DNA of 64,000 nt from an uncultured Lachnospiraceae bacterium (GCA_910579615.1 CAJTUA010000001.1:248001-312000), one strand, 5' to 3'. Shown: positions 16,557 to 26,578, counted from the first letter of the stretch. Program-made: numbers and translations. Notes: generated by a model from the letters alone, not told the origin.

Positions 16557-17783
16557 TTATTCTACGACCTGGCGTAAAAATTCATACTCCTTATGCGCTT
16601 CCTCGTACTCCGCATCCTGCGGTGTCACGTAATCCGCAAGGTACTGCTCCATCCTCTCGTAAGCCCCGGCATAATCCCCCTGCTTTTCCAGAAGCGTAAT
16701 ATAAAGCTTGTCCTGCCGGCGCTTGTAGGCCTGCTCCTGTTTTTCCTCAAGCTTCCTGTAATACTGCACCGCCCCGGAAGTATCCCCTGTTGCAAGCAGG
16801 CAGACCGCCATCTGGTAATAAAGTTCCGCGCTGTTTACCCCTTTCTGCTCAAGCACACGCAGGGACTGTGCCGCCTGTCCATACGCCTCCTGCCCAATAT
16901 ACAGCTGCGCGAGATAATATCTTGCCTGCAGCACACCCTTATCCGCCAGATATCCGAACGATTTCGCCGCCGCGTCATAGTCCCCGATTGAAAAAGAAGC
17001 AATCGCCCCCGCAAGGACTTCCTCATCGCCGCTTGGCTCCATCGCCGCAATCGCCGCCGAAACTTCCGCCGCTTCCTCCCCGCGTCCAAGTGCCTGCAAT
17101 GCCATAAGCTTCCCAAGAAGTGTTCCCATTCTGGTATCCCCCGCCGCAATCGCCGCGTCAAAGTCAGCAAGCGCCGCCTCATAAGCGCCTTCCTCCATCC
17201 AAAGGTCCGCGCGCATCCGGAACAAATCCGCAGACTCCCCATAATCCCTGAGAAGACCATCGCACATCTCCCGCGCCTGCGCAAGCTCGCCCTGTGCGCG
17301 GTAACGCTCAAGGAGTGCTGCATTTACCTGTACCATATAGCTCCGGATATCCTCGTCTAGCTCTTGCAGATACGGAATCTGCAGGGCGGCGTAAAAGCAG
17401 GAAAGCGCCTTTTCCTCCTCCTCTGCAAGATAGTACGCAATCCCCGCGCCGCGGTACGCACTTTTATTATTCTCCTGTACCATATCAAATTCTTTGTCGA
17501 GGATAACCCGCTCAAAGCTCTGCGCCGCCTTTGTATAATCCGCAAGCGCTATCAGGGTAAAGCCATAATACAGGTAATATTCCGCCCTGTCTCCATTTTC
17601 CGAAATTGCCTGCTCGAAATACTGCGCTGCTTCCCGGTATGCCCCTTTCCCATACGCCTCCACCCCGCGCTCATACTCCTTCTCACCGGTTCGAAAACCA
17701 CAGCCGCAGCCAAGCAAAAGCAAAAAGACTGCCGTCAGCGCAAAGCAGCACTTCTGGCTCTTTGCCAAAATCCCCACATTCAT
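16557..17783 (-). CDS. TPR-repeat lipoprotein
   Basis: A 408-residue lipoprotein. The signal segment CCFALTAVFLLLLGCGCG contains a lipobox (LLLGC), so the mature protein should be anchored at the outer face of the membrane. The rest is helical, with about nine tetratricopeptide units such as GVEAYGKGAYREAAQYFEQA and AEYYLYYGFTLIALADYTKA. TPR lipoproteins act as protein-interaction scaffolds; the partner is unknown. The start ATG overlaps the mnmA stop (ATGA), so the genes are translationally coupled, although no functional link to tRNA thiolation is evident. Confidence 0.88.
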   Translation of the reverse strand: MNVGILAKSQKCCFALTAVFLLLLGCGCGFRTGEKEYERGVEAYGKGAYREAAQYFEQAISENGDRAEYYLYYGFTLIALADYTKAAQSFERVILDKEFDMVQENNKSAYRGAGIAYYLAEEEEKALSCFYAALQIPYLQELDEDIRSYMVQVNAALLERYRAQGELAQAREMCDGLLRDYGESADLFRMRADLWMEEGAYEAALADFDAAIAAGDTRMGTLLGKLMALQALGRGEEAAEVSAAIAAMEPSGDEEVLAGAIASFSIGDYDAAAKSFGYLADKGVLQARYYLAQLYIGQEAYGQAAQSLRVLEQKGVNSAELYYQMAVCLLATGDTSGAVQYYRKLEEKQEQAYKRRQDKLYITLLEKQGDYAGAYERMEQYLADYVTPQDAEYEEAHKEYEFLRQVVE

Positions 17784-18937
17784 CCAAGACCTCCCTTTAC
17801 ATCATCGGTCTTTCCGTCCCCCATGCACATTTTTTTATCCCCTTCATTTCCTGCGGGCACACCTTGCACAATCGTTCCACCTCCAAGGACATACTCGCCC
17901 TCATAAAACACGATTGCCTGCCCCGGCGTGACGGCGCGCTGCTCCTGCAAAAACTCACAGTACACCGCATCCTCCCCCCGCATATACAGGCGGGCGGGCG
18001 CTCCCTTATGGTTGTAGCGAATCTTTGCTGTTACTAAGATGCCGTCCTGTATCCCCTCCTGACTCATGAAATTTAACTGCTTTGCCAAAGCCCCCTTTGC
18101 AAAAATCTCCCTGCCGTAGCCTAAGACCACCTCGTTTTCCTGCGGGCGGATTTCAAGCACAAACGCCGGCTCTTTCAGCGAAAGCCCTAACCCCTTCCTC
18201 TGGCCGACCGTGTAATGGATAATCCCTTTGTGCCGCCCCATCACATTCCCCTGCCTGTCCACAAAATTGCCGGGCAAAAACTCTTTCCCCATATAACCCT
18301 CAATAAAACCCGCATAATCATTATCCTCGACAAAACAAATCTCCTGGCTGTCCGGCTTGTTTGCCACGGGAAGCCCCGCCTGGTGCGCAAGCTCCCGCAC
18401 CGCCTGCTTTGTGTATTCCCCCACCGGCATAAGTGTGCGCGCAAGCTGCTCCTGCGTAAGATTGTAAAGCGCATAGGTCTGGTCCTTGTCCGCCGTGACG
18501 GAGGCGCGCAGAGTATAACGGCCATTTCCAAGCCGCTCAAGGCGCGCGTAATGCCCAGTCGCAATATAGTCCGCGCCAATCCCGATGGCGCGGTGCAAAA
18601 GCGCCTCCCACTTCACATGGCGGTTGCAGGCAATACACGGGTTCGGTGTCCGCCCCGCCGCGTATTCCTGCACAAAATAATCAATCACATTCTGCTTAAA
18701 TTCCCGCCGGAAATTCATCACATAATGCGGGATGCCAAGTTCCATGCAAACGCGCCTTGCATCCTCCACCGCGCGCAGGCCGCAGCAGCCGCCCTCGCGC
18801 TCGTCCTCAAACACATCCCGCTCCTGCCATATCTGCATCGTGACCCCAATCACCTCATATCCCGCCTCTTTGAGCAGGTATGCTGCCACCGATGAATCCA
18901 CCCCTCCTGACATGCCAACCACAACGCTTCCTCTCAT
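17780..18937 (-). CDS. mnmA: tRNA-specific 2-thiouridylase MnmA
   Basis: MnmA installs sulfur at C2 of the wobble uridine of tRNA Lys, Glu and Gln. Visible are the PP-loop GMSGGVDSSVAA, the first catalytic cysteine in NPCIACNRHVKW and the second in SQEICFVEDNDY, followed by the C-terminal beta-barrel (YTVGQRKGLGL). The product is about 385 residues. I place the start at 18937 (MRGSVVV), where AAGGAG stands 9 nt upstream. A GTG at 18967 overlapping the desulfurase stop as GTGA is a credible alternative. The cysteine desulfurase immediately upstream is its natural sulfur donor. Confidence 0.93.
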   Translation of the reverse strand: MRGSVVVGMSGGVDSSVAAYLLKEAGYEVIGVTMQIWQERDVFEDEREGGCCGLRAVEDARRVCMELGIPHYVMNFRREFKQNVIDYFVQEYAAGRTPNPCIACNRHVKWEALLHRAIGIGADYIATGHYARLERLGNGRYTLRASVTADKDQTYALYNLTQEQLARTLMPVGEYTKQAVRELAHQAGLPVANKPDSQEICFVEDNDYAGFIEGYMGKEFLPGNFVDRQGNVMGRHKGIIHYTVGQRKGLGLSLKEPAFVLEIRPQENEVVLGYGREIFAKGALAKQLNFMSQEGIQDGILVTAKIRYNHKGAPARLYMRGEDAVYCEFLQEQRAVTPGQAIVFYEGEYVLGGGTIVQGVPAGNEGDKKMCMGDGKTDDVKGGLG

Positions 18938-18963
18938 ACGCATCTTCTCCTTCATCTTTCCAC

Positions 18964-20169
18964 TCACCGCAAATCCCCCGCCCCTTTTGCGTTTTTCACA
19001 TGGATTTCCTCATAAAACGGCGACATATCCCTCAGTTTTGCCACAATTTCCTCCATCTTATCAATTACAAAATCGATTTCTTCCTTCGTCGTTTCATGCG
19101 AGAGCGTAAAGCGGATGGCACCGTGCGCAACCTCCTCCGGCAGACCAAGCGCCATCAGCACATGCGACGGCTCAAGCGAACCCGCCGTGCACGCCGACCC
19201 GCTTGAAGCACAGATGCCCTGCATATCAAGCATGATAAGCAGCGACTCCCCCTCCACGAACTGAAAACTAAAATTCACGTTGTTCGGCAGGCGGTTCTTC
19301 CTGCTGCCATTGACCCGCACATACGGGATGCGGCGGCACACTTCGTCCATAAAATAATCCCGCAGGGCACTCTGCCGCGCCGCGCGCTCCTGCATGGTCT
19401 CCTTCGCTTCATGTGCTGCCTGGCCAAACCCCACAATCCCCGGAAGGTTTTCCGTCCCGGCTCTTCTGCCCCGTTCCTGTCCGCCCCCGTGAATCATGGC
19501 AGGCAGCGGGATGCCCTGCCGCACATACAAAAATCCGATTCCCTTTGGACCGCATAGCTTATGTCCGCTCGCCGCCATCATATCGATATTCATCGCATGG
19601 ACATTTAGCGGAATATGCCCGAATGCCTGCACCGCGTCCGTATGGAAATAAATCCCGCGCTCCCTTGCAAGCTGTCCGATTTCGGCAATCGGCTGAATCG
19701 TTCCAATTTCATTGTTCGCCGCCATCACAGAAATCAGCACCGTCTCCGAAGAAACCGCCCGGCGCAGCTCCTGCATCTTCACAATCCCGTTTTCGTCCAC
19801 ACCGATATAGCTTACCCGCCACCCTTTCTTTTCCAGCCATTCACAGGCGTGCAGTACCGCATGGTGCTCAATCTTTGTCGTAATAATATGCTTCCCCTTA
19901 CTGCCAAGCGCCTCCGCAATCCCGCACAACGCCCAGTTGTCCGCCTCCGAGCCCCCTGATGTAAAATAAATTTCGGACGGCTCACATCCAATCAGTGCCG
20001 CGATTTCCTCCCGCGCCGTCACCAGCGCCTTCTTGCTCTGCATCGAAAATTCGTAAATACTGGAAGGATTCCCGTATCTCTCACGAAAATATGGCAGCAT
20101 CGCCGCAAGCACCCCTTCGCTCACCCTTGTCGTTGCCGCATTGTCCAGATAAATCAATTCCCCCATCAT
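18964..20169 (-). CDS. Cysteine desulfurase (NifS/IscS family)
   Basis: A PLP enzyme that takes sulfur from cysteine for iron-sulfur clusters or tRNA thiolation. The start at 20169 (MMGELIYLDNAATTR) is supported by AAGGA 8 nt upstream; a longer frame reaches 20202. The PLP lysine lies in AASGHKLCGPKG and the persulfide cysteine in SSGSACTAGSLEPSHV. The family's substrate residues SEADNWAL and IEHHAVL are also present. The product is 401 residues. It is followed directly by mnmA with no scaffold gene (iscU), so a dedicated role in 2-thiouridine synthesis is likely. Confidence 0.93.
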   Translation of the reverse strand: MMGELIYLDNAATTRVSEGVLAAMLPYFRERYGNPSSIYEFSMQSKKALVTAREEIAALIGCEPSEIYFTSGGSEADNWALCGIAEALGSKGKHIITTKIEHHAVLHACEWLEKKGWRVSYIGVDENGIVKMQELRRAVSSETVLISVMAANNEIGTIQPIAEIGQLARERGIYFHTDAVQAFGHIPLNVHAMNIDMMAASGHKLCGPKGIGFLYVRQGIPLPAMIHGGGQERGRRAGTENLPGIVGFGQAAHEAKETMQERAARQSALRDYFMDEVCRRIPYVRVNGSRKNRLPNNVNFSFQFVEGESLLIMLDMQGICASSGSACTAGSLEPSHVLMALGLPEEVAHGAIRFTLSHETTKEEIDFVIDKMEEIVAKLRDMSPFYEEIHVKNAKGAGDLR

Positions 20170-20347
20170 AAACGCCATCCTTCCCCTGCTCTTTCTCCAC
20201 ATTCCGCTAAGGCTTTTTGCCTGTGCGGACCCCTTTCCACAATATATGCAGCAGCTTTTTTAATTTTCCTTCCCCACAAGTTTTTATGGTGCTTTTGCCG
20301 CCGCGCAAAAACAGTAGGATAATTCAATTAAATTAAATTATACCGCA

Positions 20348-20376
20348 TTGTTCCTTTTCTTGCAAGCTGTTATAAT
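20348..20376 (+). promoter_or_regulatory. Promoter of the GH43 operon
   Basis: TTGTTC (20348-20353) and a perfect TATAAT (20371-20376) are separated by 17 bp, 35 nt upstream of the GH43 start. The AT-rich stretch just upstream (about 20323-20342) consists of tandem AATTAA units and could hold an operator. Confidence 0.6.
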
Positions 20377-20410
20377 TTATGCAATACATTTACCAAAAAC
20401 GGAGGTTTCC

Positions 20411-22156
20411 ATGCATTACAAAATTTTAAAACAAAAGGGGAAGGCAATCTTTTTCGCCGCAGCCCTTGTGCTTGGCTGCAAAGCCCAGTCCGGCTGTGGT
20501 ACCCCTTCCAAGCAGCCAGATTCCCCACCGCTGAATACAATCCCCGCACAGGGCACACCATCGCTGCCCGCACAGGATACACCGCTGCCAACATCCAGTA
20601 CCGATACCGGCGACACCTTAGCCCCAACCCAAAACCCATCCAAAGGAGATGATGATATGAACACAAACACAGATGCACTCGCCGCAAAATTTGACGGCAT
20701 CACCCTCGCAGAAGGTTACAAAAAAGCACTCCATAACAACCCTGTTATGACGCAGCGCTTCGGCGCGGATCCGTATGCCCTCGTCTATGACGGCAGGGTT
20801 TACCTCTACATGACCGGGGATATCTTCGAATATGAAGCAACCGGGGAAATCAAATCCAATTCCTACGGAAAAATCCAGTCCATCTGTGTCCTTTCCTCTG
20901 CCGACCTTGTCAACTGGACGGACCACGGAACCATCTACGCCGCCGGGCGTGACGGCGCTGCTACCTGGGCGAACAATTCGTGGGCGCCTGCTGCCGCCTG
21001 CAAGGAAATTGACGGCAAAATGAAGTTTTTCCTGTATTTTGCTAACAGCGCCGGAGGCATCGGCGTCCTGAGCGCGGATTCCCCGGTTGGACCGTTTACC
21101 GACCCGCTTGGAACTGCACTGATTTCCCGCTCCACTGAAAACTGCAGTGATGTCACATGGCTCTTTGACCCCGCCGTGCTTGTCGATGACGACGGGCGCG
21201 CCTACCTCTATTTTGGCGGCGGTATCCCGGGGGAGGAATACGCCCACCCAAACACAGCGCGCGCCGTGGAACTTGGCGAAGATATGACCAGCATCGTCGG
21301 CACCCCGGTTTCCATCGATGCACCGTATCTGTTTGAGGATTCCGGCATTAACAAAATCGGGGATACCTATTACTATTCCTACTGCACAAACTGGAATGTC
21401 GATGAGGGCGGCGCGGCAGAATATGGCATCAGAAATGCGCATATCGCCTATATGACCAGCGATTCCCCGCTCGGACCGTTCACCTTCAAAGGCTCCATCA
21501 TGAAAAACCCGGGGGAATTTTTCGGCTGCTACGGCAACAACCACCACTGCATGTTTGAATTTAACGGCCAATGGTATATGACCTACCACACACAGGTGTT
21601 AGAGCGCAGCATGGGGTTTGACAAGGGGTACCGCTGCACCCAGATTGATACGGTCACGGTCGGCGGGGATGGCACAATTGCCCCGGTTACCATGACAAAG
21701 GCGGGCGTTATCAGCACAGGATATTTAAACCCTTATGAAAAAGTGGAGGCGGAAACCATGCAGAGCATGGGAGGCATAGAAACGACGCAGCACGGCCCAC
21801 AAAGCACGTATTTTGGCTCCGGCAACATGGTTGTTACAGGAATAAAGACAGGTTCCTGGCTTATGGTATCCGGCGTGGATTTCGGGGAAGCGGATGCCGG
21901 CAACACCGTTTCCTCCAGCAATGCAATGACCTTTACTGCAAGCGTGCGCGCACAGGAAGGTGCATACGGCATCATCAAGGTGTGTCTTGATTCCCCGGAC
22001 AATGAAGCAATTGCTTTCCTTGAAATCACGCCGGACGGCACGGGGGACTTCCGCGAACAAAGCTGCGCGCTTACTGCCCCGGTTTTTGGTTCCCACAAGC
22101 TCTGCCTCGTATTTTACGGGGAGGACTATGACTTGGACTACTGGTATTTCCAGTAA
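20411..22156 (+). CDS. Secreted GH43 arabinoxylan hydrolase lipoprotein with C-terminal CBM6-like domain
   Basis: A 581-residue surface glycosidase, probably an arabinofuranosidase acting on arabinoxylan. The start at 20411 (MHYKILKQKG) has GGAGG 5 nt upstream. The signal region FFAAALVLGC is a lipobox, and a Pro/Thr/Ser linker follows to about residue 95. The five-bladed GH43 propeller shows the catalytic base in GADPYALVYDG, the pKa-modulating Asp in WLFDPAVLVDDDG and a Glu in PYLFEDSG. The FGCYGNNHHCMFEFNGQWYM segment is typical of XynD-like enzymes. Residues after about 440 (YEKVEAETM) begin a CBM6-type domain. It is followed by a cytoplasmic GH43, giving an outside/inside pair. Confidence 0.88.
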   Translation: MHYKILKQKGKAIFFAAALVLGCKAQSGCGTPSKQPDSPPLNTIPAQGTPSLPAQDTPLPTSSTDTGDTLAPTQNPSKGDDDMNTNTDALAAKFDGITLAEGYKKALHNNPVMTQRFGADPYALVYDGRVYLYMTGDIFEYEATGEIKSNSYGKIQSICVLSSADLVNWTDHGTIYAAGRDGAATWANNSWAPAAACKEIDGKMKFFLYFANSAGGIGVLSADSPVGPFTDPLGTALISRSTENCSDVTWLFDPAVLVDDDGRAYLYFGGGIPGEEYAHPNTARAVELGEDMTSIVGTPVSIDAPYLFEDSGINKIGDTYYYSYCTNWNVDEGGAAEYGIRNAHIAYMTSDSPLGPFTFKGSIMKNPGEFFGCYGNNHHCMFEFNGQWYMTYHTQVLERSMGFDKGYRCTQIDTVTVGGDGTIAPVTMTKAGVISTGYLNPYEKVEAETMQSMGGIETTQHGPQSTYFGSGNMVVTGIKTGSWLMVSGVDFGEADAGNTVSSSNAMTFTASVRAQEGAYGIIKVCLDSPDNEAIAFLEITPDGTGDFREQSCALTAPVFGSHKLCLVFYGEDYDLDYWYFQ

Positions 22157-22191
22157 GAACGCCACACATTTTAAGAAAGGAAACATAGACA

Positions 22192-23787
22192 ATGGCTTTT
22201 AATCCCATTTTAAAACTTGATTACCCCGATGTTGACGTGATACGTGTGGAAGACACCTATTACATGATTAGCACCACCATGTATTTCATGCCGGGCGGTG
22301 TCATTCTGCGCTCCTACGACTTAACCCACTGGGAAATTGCCTCCTACGTCTTTGACGCGCACGACGACACGCCCGCAGCGCGCCTTGAGGAAGGTAAGAA
22401 TATTTATGGGCAGGGGATGTGGGCGGCATCCCTGCGCTGCCACAAAGGGATTTTTTATGTCTGCTTTGTCGCGAACGACACGCACAAAACCTACCTCTAC
22501 CGCGCCGAAAATATCGAAGGTCCCTGGACAAAGCAGCAGATTGCAGGCTTTTACCACGACTGCTCCCTCCTTTTTGACGATGACGGCCGCACCTATATCG
22601 TCTACGGCAACACCGATATTTACCTGACGGAGCTAAACGAAGACCTTTCCGCTCCAAAAGAAGGCGGCCTGCACCGTCTGCTTGTCTCCGACAACCGCAG
22701 CAAAGTCGGGCTCGGCTATGAGGGCTCCCATATCTACAAAATCAACGGGAGATATTATCTGTTCCTGATTCACTGGCCGAACCACGGAACGCGCCGCCGC
22801 ACCGAAGCATGCTTTGTTTCCGATTCCCTAAACGGCACCTTTGTCGGCAGGGATGTGGTGGATGACGACATGGATTATTTCAATGCGGGCGTCGCACAGG
22901 GCGGCATTGTCGATACGCCCGACGGACATTGGTACGCAATGCTTTTTCAGGATTACGGTGCGCTTGGGCGCATCCCGGTATTAGTTCCTGTTATCTTCCA
23001 AAACGGCTTTCCGGTCTTTGGGAACCCTTCCACACATTCCGGGAAAGTCCCGAAAAAAGTCAAATCAACGAGCACAAGGCCAGGCTACCACTACGCGCCG
23101 CTGTACGGCGGGGATGATTTTTGTTACACGCCGGATGCGGATGGGAAATTCCATCTGAAATCCTTCTGGCAGTGGAACCATATCCCGGACAATTCCCTTT
23201 GGGGCATCGGCGCACACAGCTACAACATCAAGAGCGGGAAGCTTTGCAGCAACCTGACACAGGCGGTCAATACATTGACACAGCGTCTTGTTGGAGGGGT
23301 GAGCACCGTAACCGTCACATTGGACGGCAGCGGCTTAGCGGACGGCGATTTCGCCGGGTTGTGCGCCCTGCAGGGGTGCTACGCCTTTATCGGATTAACA
23401 AAGGAGGCGGGGAAATATTATATTGTAACACACGAGCGAACCCCCGGCACGCCGTCCAATCCCTCCAGCGGCGAAACAAACTATGACAGCACGGAAACCG
23501 CAAGAATTTCTGCGGACTCCCCATTTGTCACCCTGCGGCTTTGTGCATGCTTTCGCAACATGCAGGATACGGTTGAATTTTCCTATCAGGACCCAGAAAA
23601 ATATGCCGCCTCTTCCAAAACGGAGCCGGACATTGCCAGGACCTTTACTTCACTTGGCCAGCCGCACAAGCTCTATTTTATGCTTGACCACTTCACCGGA
23701 TGCCGGGCAGGGCTTTTTCTGTATTCCACAAAGACAAGCGGGGGTTCTGCCGCATTTTCCCATTTCTTGTTTGATGCGGAAGAATAA
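22192..23787 (+). CDS. Cytoplasmic GH43 beta-xylosidase/alpha-arabinofuranosidase
   Basis: A 531-residue GH43 enzyme without a signal peptide, so cytoplasmic. The propeller starts with LDYPDVDVIRVEDTYYMIST, carrying the catalytic base Asp. It continues with DCSLLFDDDGRTYIVYG and YEGSHIYKINGRYYLFLIHW (general-acid Glu). The C-terminal 200 residues form the beta-sandwich domain common to GH43 beta-xylosidases (LTQRLVGGVSTVTVTLDGSG). The start at 22192 has AAGGAAAC upstream, 35 nt after the lipoprotein gene, so one operon. It probably cleaves imported xylo-oligosaccharides. No sugar transporter lies in the unit. Confidence 0.88.
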   Translation: MAFNPILKLDYPDVDVIRVEDTYYMISTTMYFMPGGVILRSYDLTHWEIASYVFDAHDDTPAARLEEGKNIYGQGMWAASLRCHKGIFYVCFVANDTHKTYLYRAENIEGPWTKQQIAGFYHDCSLLFDDDGRTYIVYGNTDIYLTELNEDLSAPKEGGLHRLLVSDNRSKVGLGYEGSHIYKINGRYYLFLIHWPNHGTRRRTEACFVSDSLNGTFVGRDVVDDDMDYFNAGVAQGGIVDTPDGHWYAMLFQDYGALGRIPVLVPVIFQNGFPVFGNPSTHSGKVPKKVKSTSTRPGYHYAPLYGGDDFCYTPDADGKFHLKSFWQWNHIPDNSLWGIGAHSYNIKSGKLCSNLTQAVNTLTQRLVGGVSTVTVTLDGSGLADGDFAGLCALQGCYAFIGLTKEAGKYYIVTHERTPGTPSNPSSGETNYDSTETARISADSPFVTLRLCACFRNMQDTVEFSYQDPEKYAASSKTEPDIARTFTSLGQPHKLYFMLDHFTGCRAGLFLYSTKTSGGSAAFSHFLFDAEE

Positions 23788-23878
23788 AACCGCCGCATAA
23801 TGCCCCCGCAGCCTTCATATACTGATTCCAAACAGGATTGAGGTTGCGGCGGGCATGATAGCCCCTGCAAGGGGGCAT

Positions 23879-25447
23879 ATGAAAAACAAACTTATTTTAG
23901 GAACTTTATTTCTGACAATCACCGGGTTTATCACCCGAATCATCGGTTTTTTTTACCGGATTTTCCTTTCCAACGCGCTCGGTGCCCGGCTGCTTGGCAT
24001 TTACCAGCTCATCTTTCCGGTCTATGGCATCTGCTTTACAATATTTGCCTCCGGCATTCAGACCGCCATCTCAAAACAGGTCGCAGAAAAGGAAATCAAT
24101 GGAGATTCGCATGAAATCCGCCGCACATTAAGCTGCGGCATCCTTCTGTCCGTATCCAGTGCCGTTCTCATGTCGGTTCTGGTCTTTTTGGGTGCGCCTT
24201 TTATCGCAGAAACCTTCTTAAAAGAGCCGGAATGCGCCAAAAGCCTGCGCCTGCTCGCCCTATCCTTCCCGTTCTGCGGGATTACCTCCTGCATCCACGG
24301 CTATTGCTACGGCATGAAAAAATCCTTCCTGCCTGCCACCTCACAGCTTGCGGAGCAGAGTATGCGCGTAGTTTTCCTCTACACGGTCTCCGTTTCCATC
24401 CCAGTTACCTGCGAGCTTGCCATCGTTGCACTCGTTGCCGGGGAGCTTACCTCCTGTTTGTACTGCGCGGTTGGGAACGCGGTGTTAAAAAGAAAACTGC
24501 GCGCCACCCTTCCTACAACCGGAGCGCTTTCCTCACAGCCTGGCCATGTGGCAGAAGCGCAAACCCAGCACGTACATAAAAAAGACAGCCGCATCTTAAA
24601 AAAGCTCCTTGCAATGAGCCTTCCTCTGACCACCAACCGTCTTTTCATCAATGTCCTGCATAGCTTCGAGGCATTTTTAGTTCCGCTTGCGCTGCGCCGT
24701 TACGGGCTCTCGCGCGACGAAGCACTGAGCATTTTCGGCATTATGAGCGGCATGACCATGTCCTTTTTAATGTTTCCGGGAACGCTGACCAATTCGCTCT
24801 CCGTCCTGCTCCTTCCGGTTATCTCCGAATCCGCTGCCAGGGACAATACTCGCGCACTCTCTCGCTCTGCCGCCGCCGCAGTCAAATACAGCGTGTTGCT
24901 CGGCGTATGTGCTGGCTTTGCCTTCTTCTTCTTCGGGAGGGAGCTCGGCATCACCGTATTTTCGGAAGAGCGGGCGGGCAGCTACCTTGTTAATCTTTCC
25001 TTCCTCTGCCCGCTTTTGTATGTCTCAACTACCTTTTCCAGCATTTTAAACGGGCTTGGGAAAATGAACCTTACCTTCCTCTCCTCCGTGCTCGGCCTTT
25101 CCCTGCGCGTTGTACTGTTTGCCACGCTCATCCCGCGCCTTGGCATTTACGGGTATTTTATCAGCCTTTTGGCCAGCCAGCTGTTTCTCACGCTGTTCGA
25201 TTTAATTCTCGTAAGAAAAAGCATCCGCTTCCCGTTCGATGCCGTCAATACGTTGCTCAAGCCCTCCGTTATCCTGCTTGCCACCGCGTCGTTTTTTCTG
25301 CGCCTGTATGAATTTCTTGCGGCGCAGACTTCGTTCTCCCATCTTTTGTTGCTGGCAGGCTGCGGCTTTGTGTTTGTTTTTGCCGTACTGGGATTGTTCC
25401 TTGCAACCGGCGTATGCAAAAGGGGGGAGCTTACGGGGGCGGAATAA
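23879..25447 (+). CDS. Polysaccharide/lipid flippase of the MOP superfamily (SpoVB-like)
   Basis: A 522-residue membrane protein with about 14 predicted helices. It matches the SpoVB/polysaccharide-biosynthesis branch of the MOP exporter family, with RIIGFFYRIFLSNALGARLL at the N-terminus and SVLLLPVISESAARDN in the middle. Members flip lipid-linked glycan precursors; SpoVB acts in spore cortex formation. The start at 23879 (MKNKLILGTLF) has AGGGGG 6 nt upstream. A near-perfect inverted repeat (about 23798-23856, ATGCCCCCGCAGCC with its complement) separates it from the GH43 operon. A role in sporulation is inferred from family only. Confidence 0.85.
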   Translation: MKNKLILGTLFLTITGFITRIIGFFYRIFLSNALGARLLGIYQLIFPVYGICFTIFASGIQTAISKQVAEKEINGDSHEIRRTLSCGILLSVSSAVLMSVLVFLGAPFIAETFLKEPECAKSLRLLALSFPFCGITSCIHGYCYGMKKSFLPATSQLAEQSMRVVFLYTVSVSIPVTCELAIVALVAGELTSCLYCAVGNAVLKRKLRATLPTTGALSSQPGHVAEAQTQHVHKKDSRILKKLLAMSLPLTTNRLFINVLHSFEAFLVPLALRRYGLSRDEALSIFGIMSGMTMSFLMFPGTLTNSLSVLLLPVISESAARDNTRALSRSAAAAVKYSVLLGVCAGFAFFFFGRELGITVFSEERAGSYLVNLSFLCPLLYVSTTFSSILNGLGKMNLTFLSSVLGLSLRVVLFATLIPRLGIYGYFISLLASQLFLTLFDLILVRKSIRFPFDAVNTLLKPSVILLATASFFLRLYEFLAAQTSFSHLLLLAGCGFVFVFAVLGLFLATGVCKRGELTGAE

Positions 25448-25449
25448 GG

Positions 25450-26505
25450 TCATCCCACCTGTATTTCCATCACCATCATCCGGTACGCTTTTCCTTCCGC
25501 TAAGGAAAACGGCCAGATAATATCCAGATAATTCTCAAAAGAAATACTTCCGCGCGCTGCCCGGCGTTTCACATCCTCCGCCGCCTGCCACGCGCCCGAA
25601 ACATGGGATTCCGGCACGGCATACCATATCCCATCCTCGCAGACCGCGCGGCTTACCTCACAGCCGATGAATGCTTTTCTTTTCGTGGCGGAGAGGATAA
25701 TTTCATTGAGCCGCTCCGATAAAAATGTGCTCTCCCGCTCCATGCAGACAAGCAGTTTTTCTTTCATATCCTGCCATCCCTGTTCCCAAAAACCGCCGCA
25801 TATGCCATGGTTGTCCCCGCGCCAAAATCCTTCTTTTTTCCGCAGATATGCTTCTATAGCATCCAACAGCCATGCGGGCACATTTCCGAGCTGGCTGTGC
25901 ACGCCGAGCGCGACCGTGTAATCATATGTTTCCTGTGGCAGTTCCGGAATATGGGCACGGCTTTTTTCGTACATCCCGGACAGCTCGTCCTGCGCTTTTT
26001 GGTACATCCGTGACAATATTGCGTCGGCATCCCTATCTGGCCATGGCGGCTTCCCAGTTTTCTTTTCTGCTGCCGCAAAAGCATAAAAATACAGGCTTTC
26101 CACGATTTGCAGCATCGCATCCGCAAACGCAATATAATCCCCGTCCGCGATTCCGACGAAATCCACCGGGAACATGTTAAGGGCCGCGGACATTCCCGTT
26201 TTTTCGCAGGAAATTTTCTCTCCGCATAAAAATTTTCCTGCATCCCGCAAAAGGGCTTCCCGCATCGCAGCCTCGTCGATATCAAACAACGCCACCCGTG
26301 AAAAATGCCCCAAAAACTTTGGCAGCGAAAGGTCATTTAAACGGCCTGCGCCGAAAATGGCAAGACTTGTTCCCGGGATACTGTTTTCAATAATATTCTC
26401 CGTCACCTGCGCGCGGTAGGAACGCCATGCATCCCATGCATCCGGAATTTTTTGTGAGGCGCGGAATGCCGCCAGAAATTTTTGTGCCTGATTCCCTGCA
26501 AACAT
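25450..26505 (-). CDS. Unknown protein with a Rossmann-like SAM-binding-type motif
   Basis: I do not recognise a characterised family. The 351-residue soluble protein has SLAIFGAGRLNDLSL near residue 50, which resembles motif I of class I methyltransferases, followed by RVALFDIDEAAM, a plausible acidic strand-2 end. The middle is helical. The C-terminal 150 residues (ERESTFLSERLNEIILSATK and a tryptophan-rich end) have no clear match. It is convergent with the flippase gene, with only 2 nt between the two stops, and lies 73 nt downstream of tatD. A modification enzyme is possible, but this is a guess from one motif. Confidence 0.7.
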   Translation of the reverse strand: MFAGNQAQKFLAAFRASQKIPDAWDAWRSYRAQVTENIIENSIPGTSLAIFGAGRLNDLSLPKFLGHFSRVALFDIDEAAMREALLRDAGKFLCGEKISCEKTGMSAALNMFPVDFVGIADGDYIAFADAMLQIVESLYFYAFAAAEKKTGKPPWPDRDADAILSRMYQKAQDELSGMYEKSRAHIPELPQETYDYTVALGVHSQLGNVPAWLLDAIEAYLRKKEGFWRGDNHGICGGFWEQGWQDMKEKLLVCMERESTFLSERLNEIILSATKRKAFIGCEVSRAVCEDGIWYAVPESHVSGAWQAAEDVKRRAARGSISFENYLDIIWPFSLAEGKAYRMMVMEIQVG

Positions 26506-26578
26506 TGTTTTTACATCCTCCCATGCTCCCGGCTATAATAATTCATATTTATTTTTTTCCCGGAAAATTCTTCTACCC

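Noticed and set aside
20618..21589. 323-codon minus-strand open frame
   Set aside because: It lies wholly inside the well-supported GH43 gene on the plus strand and matches no protein pattern.
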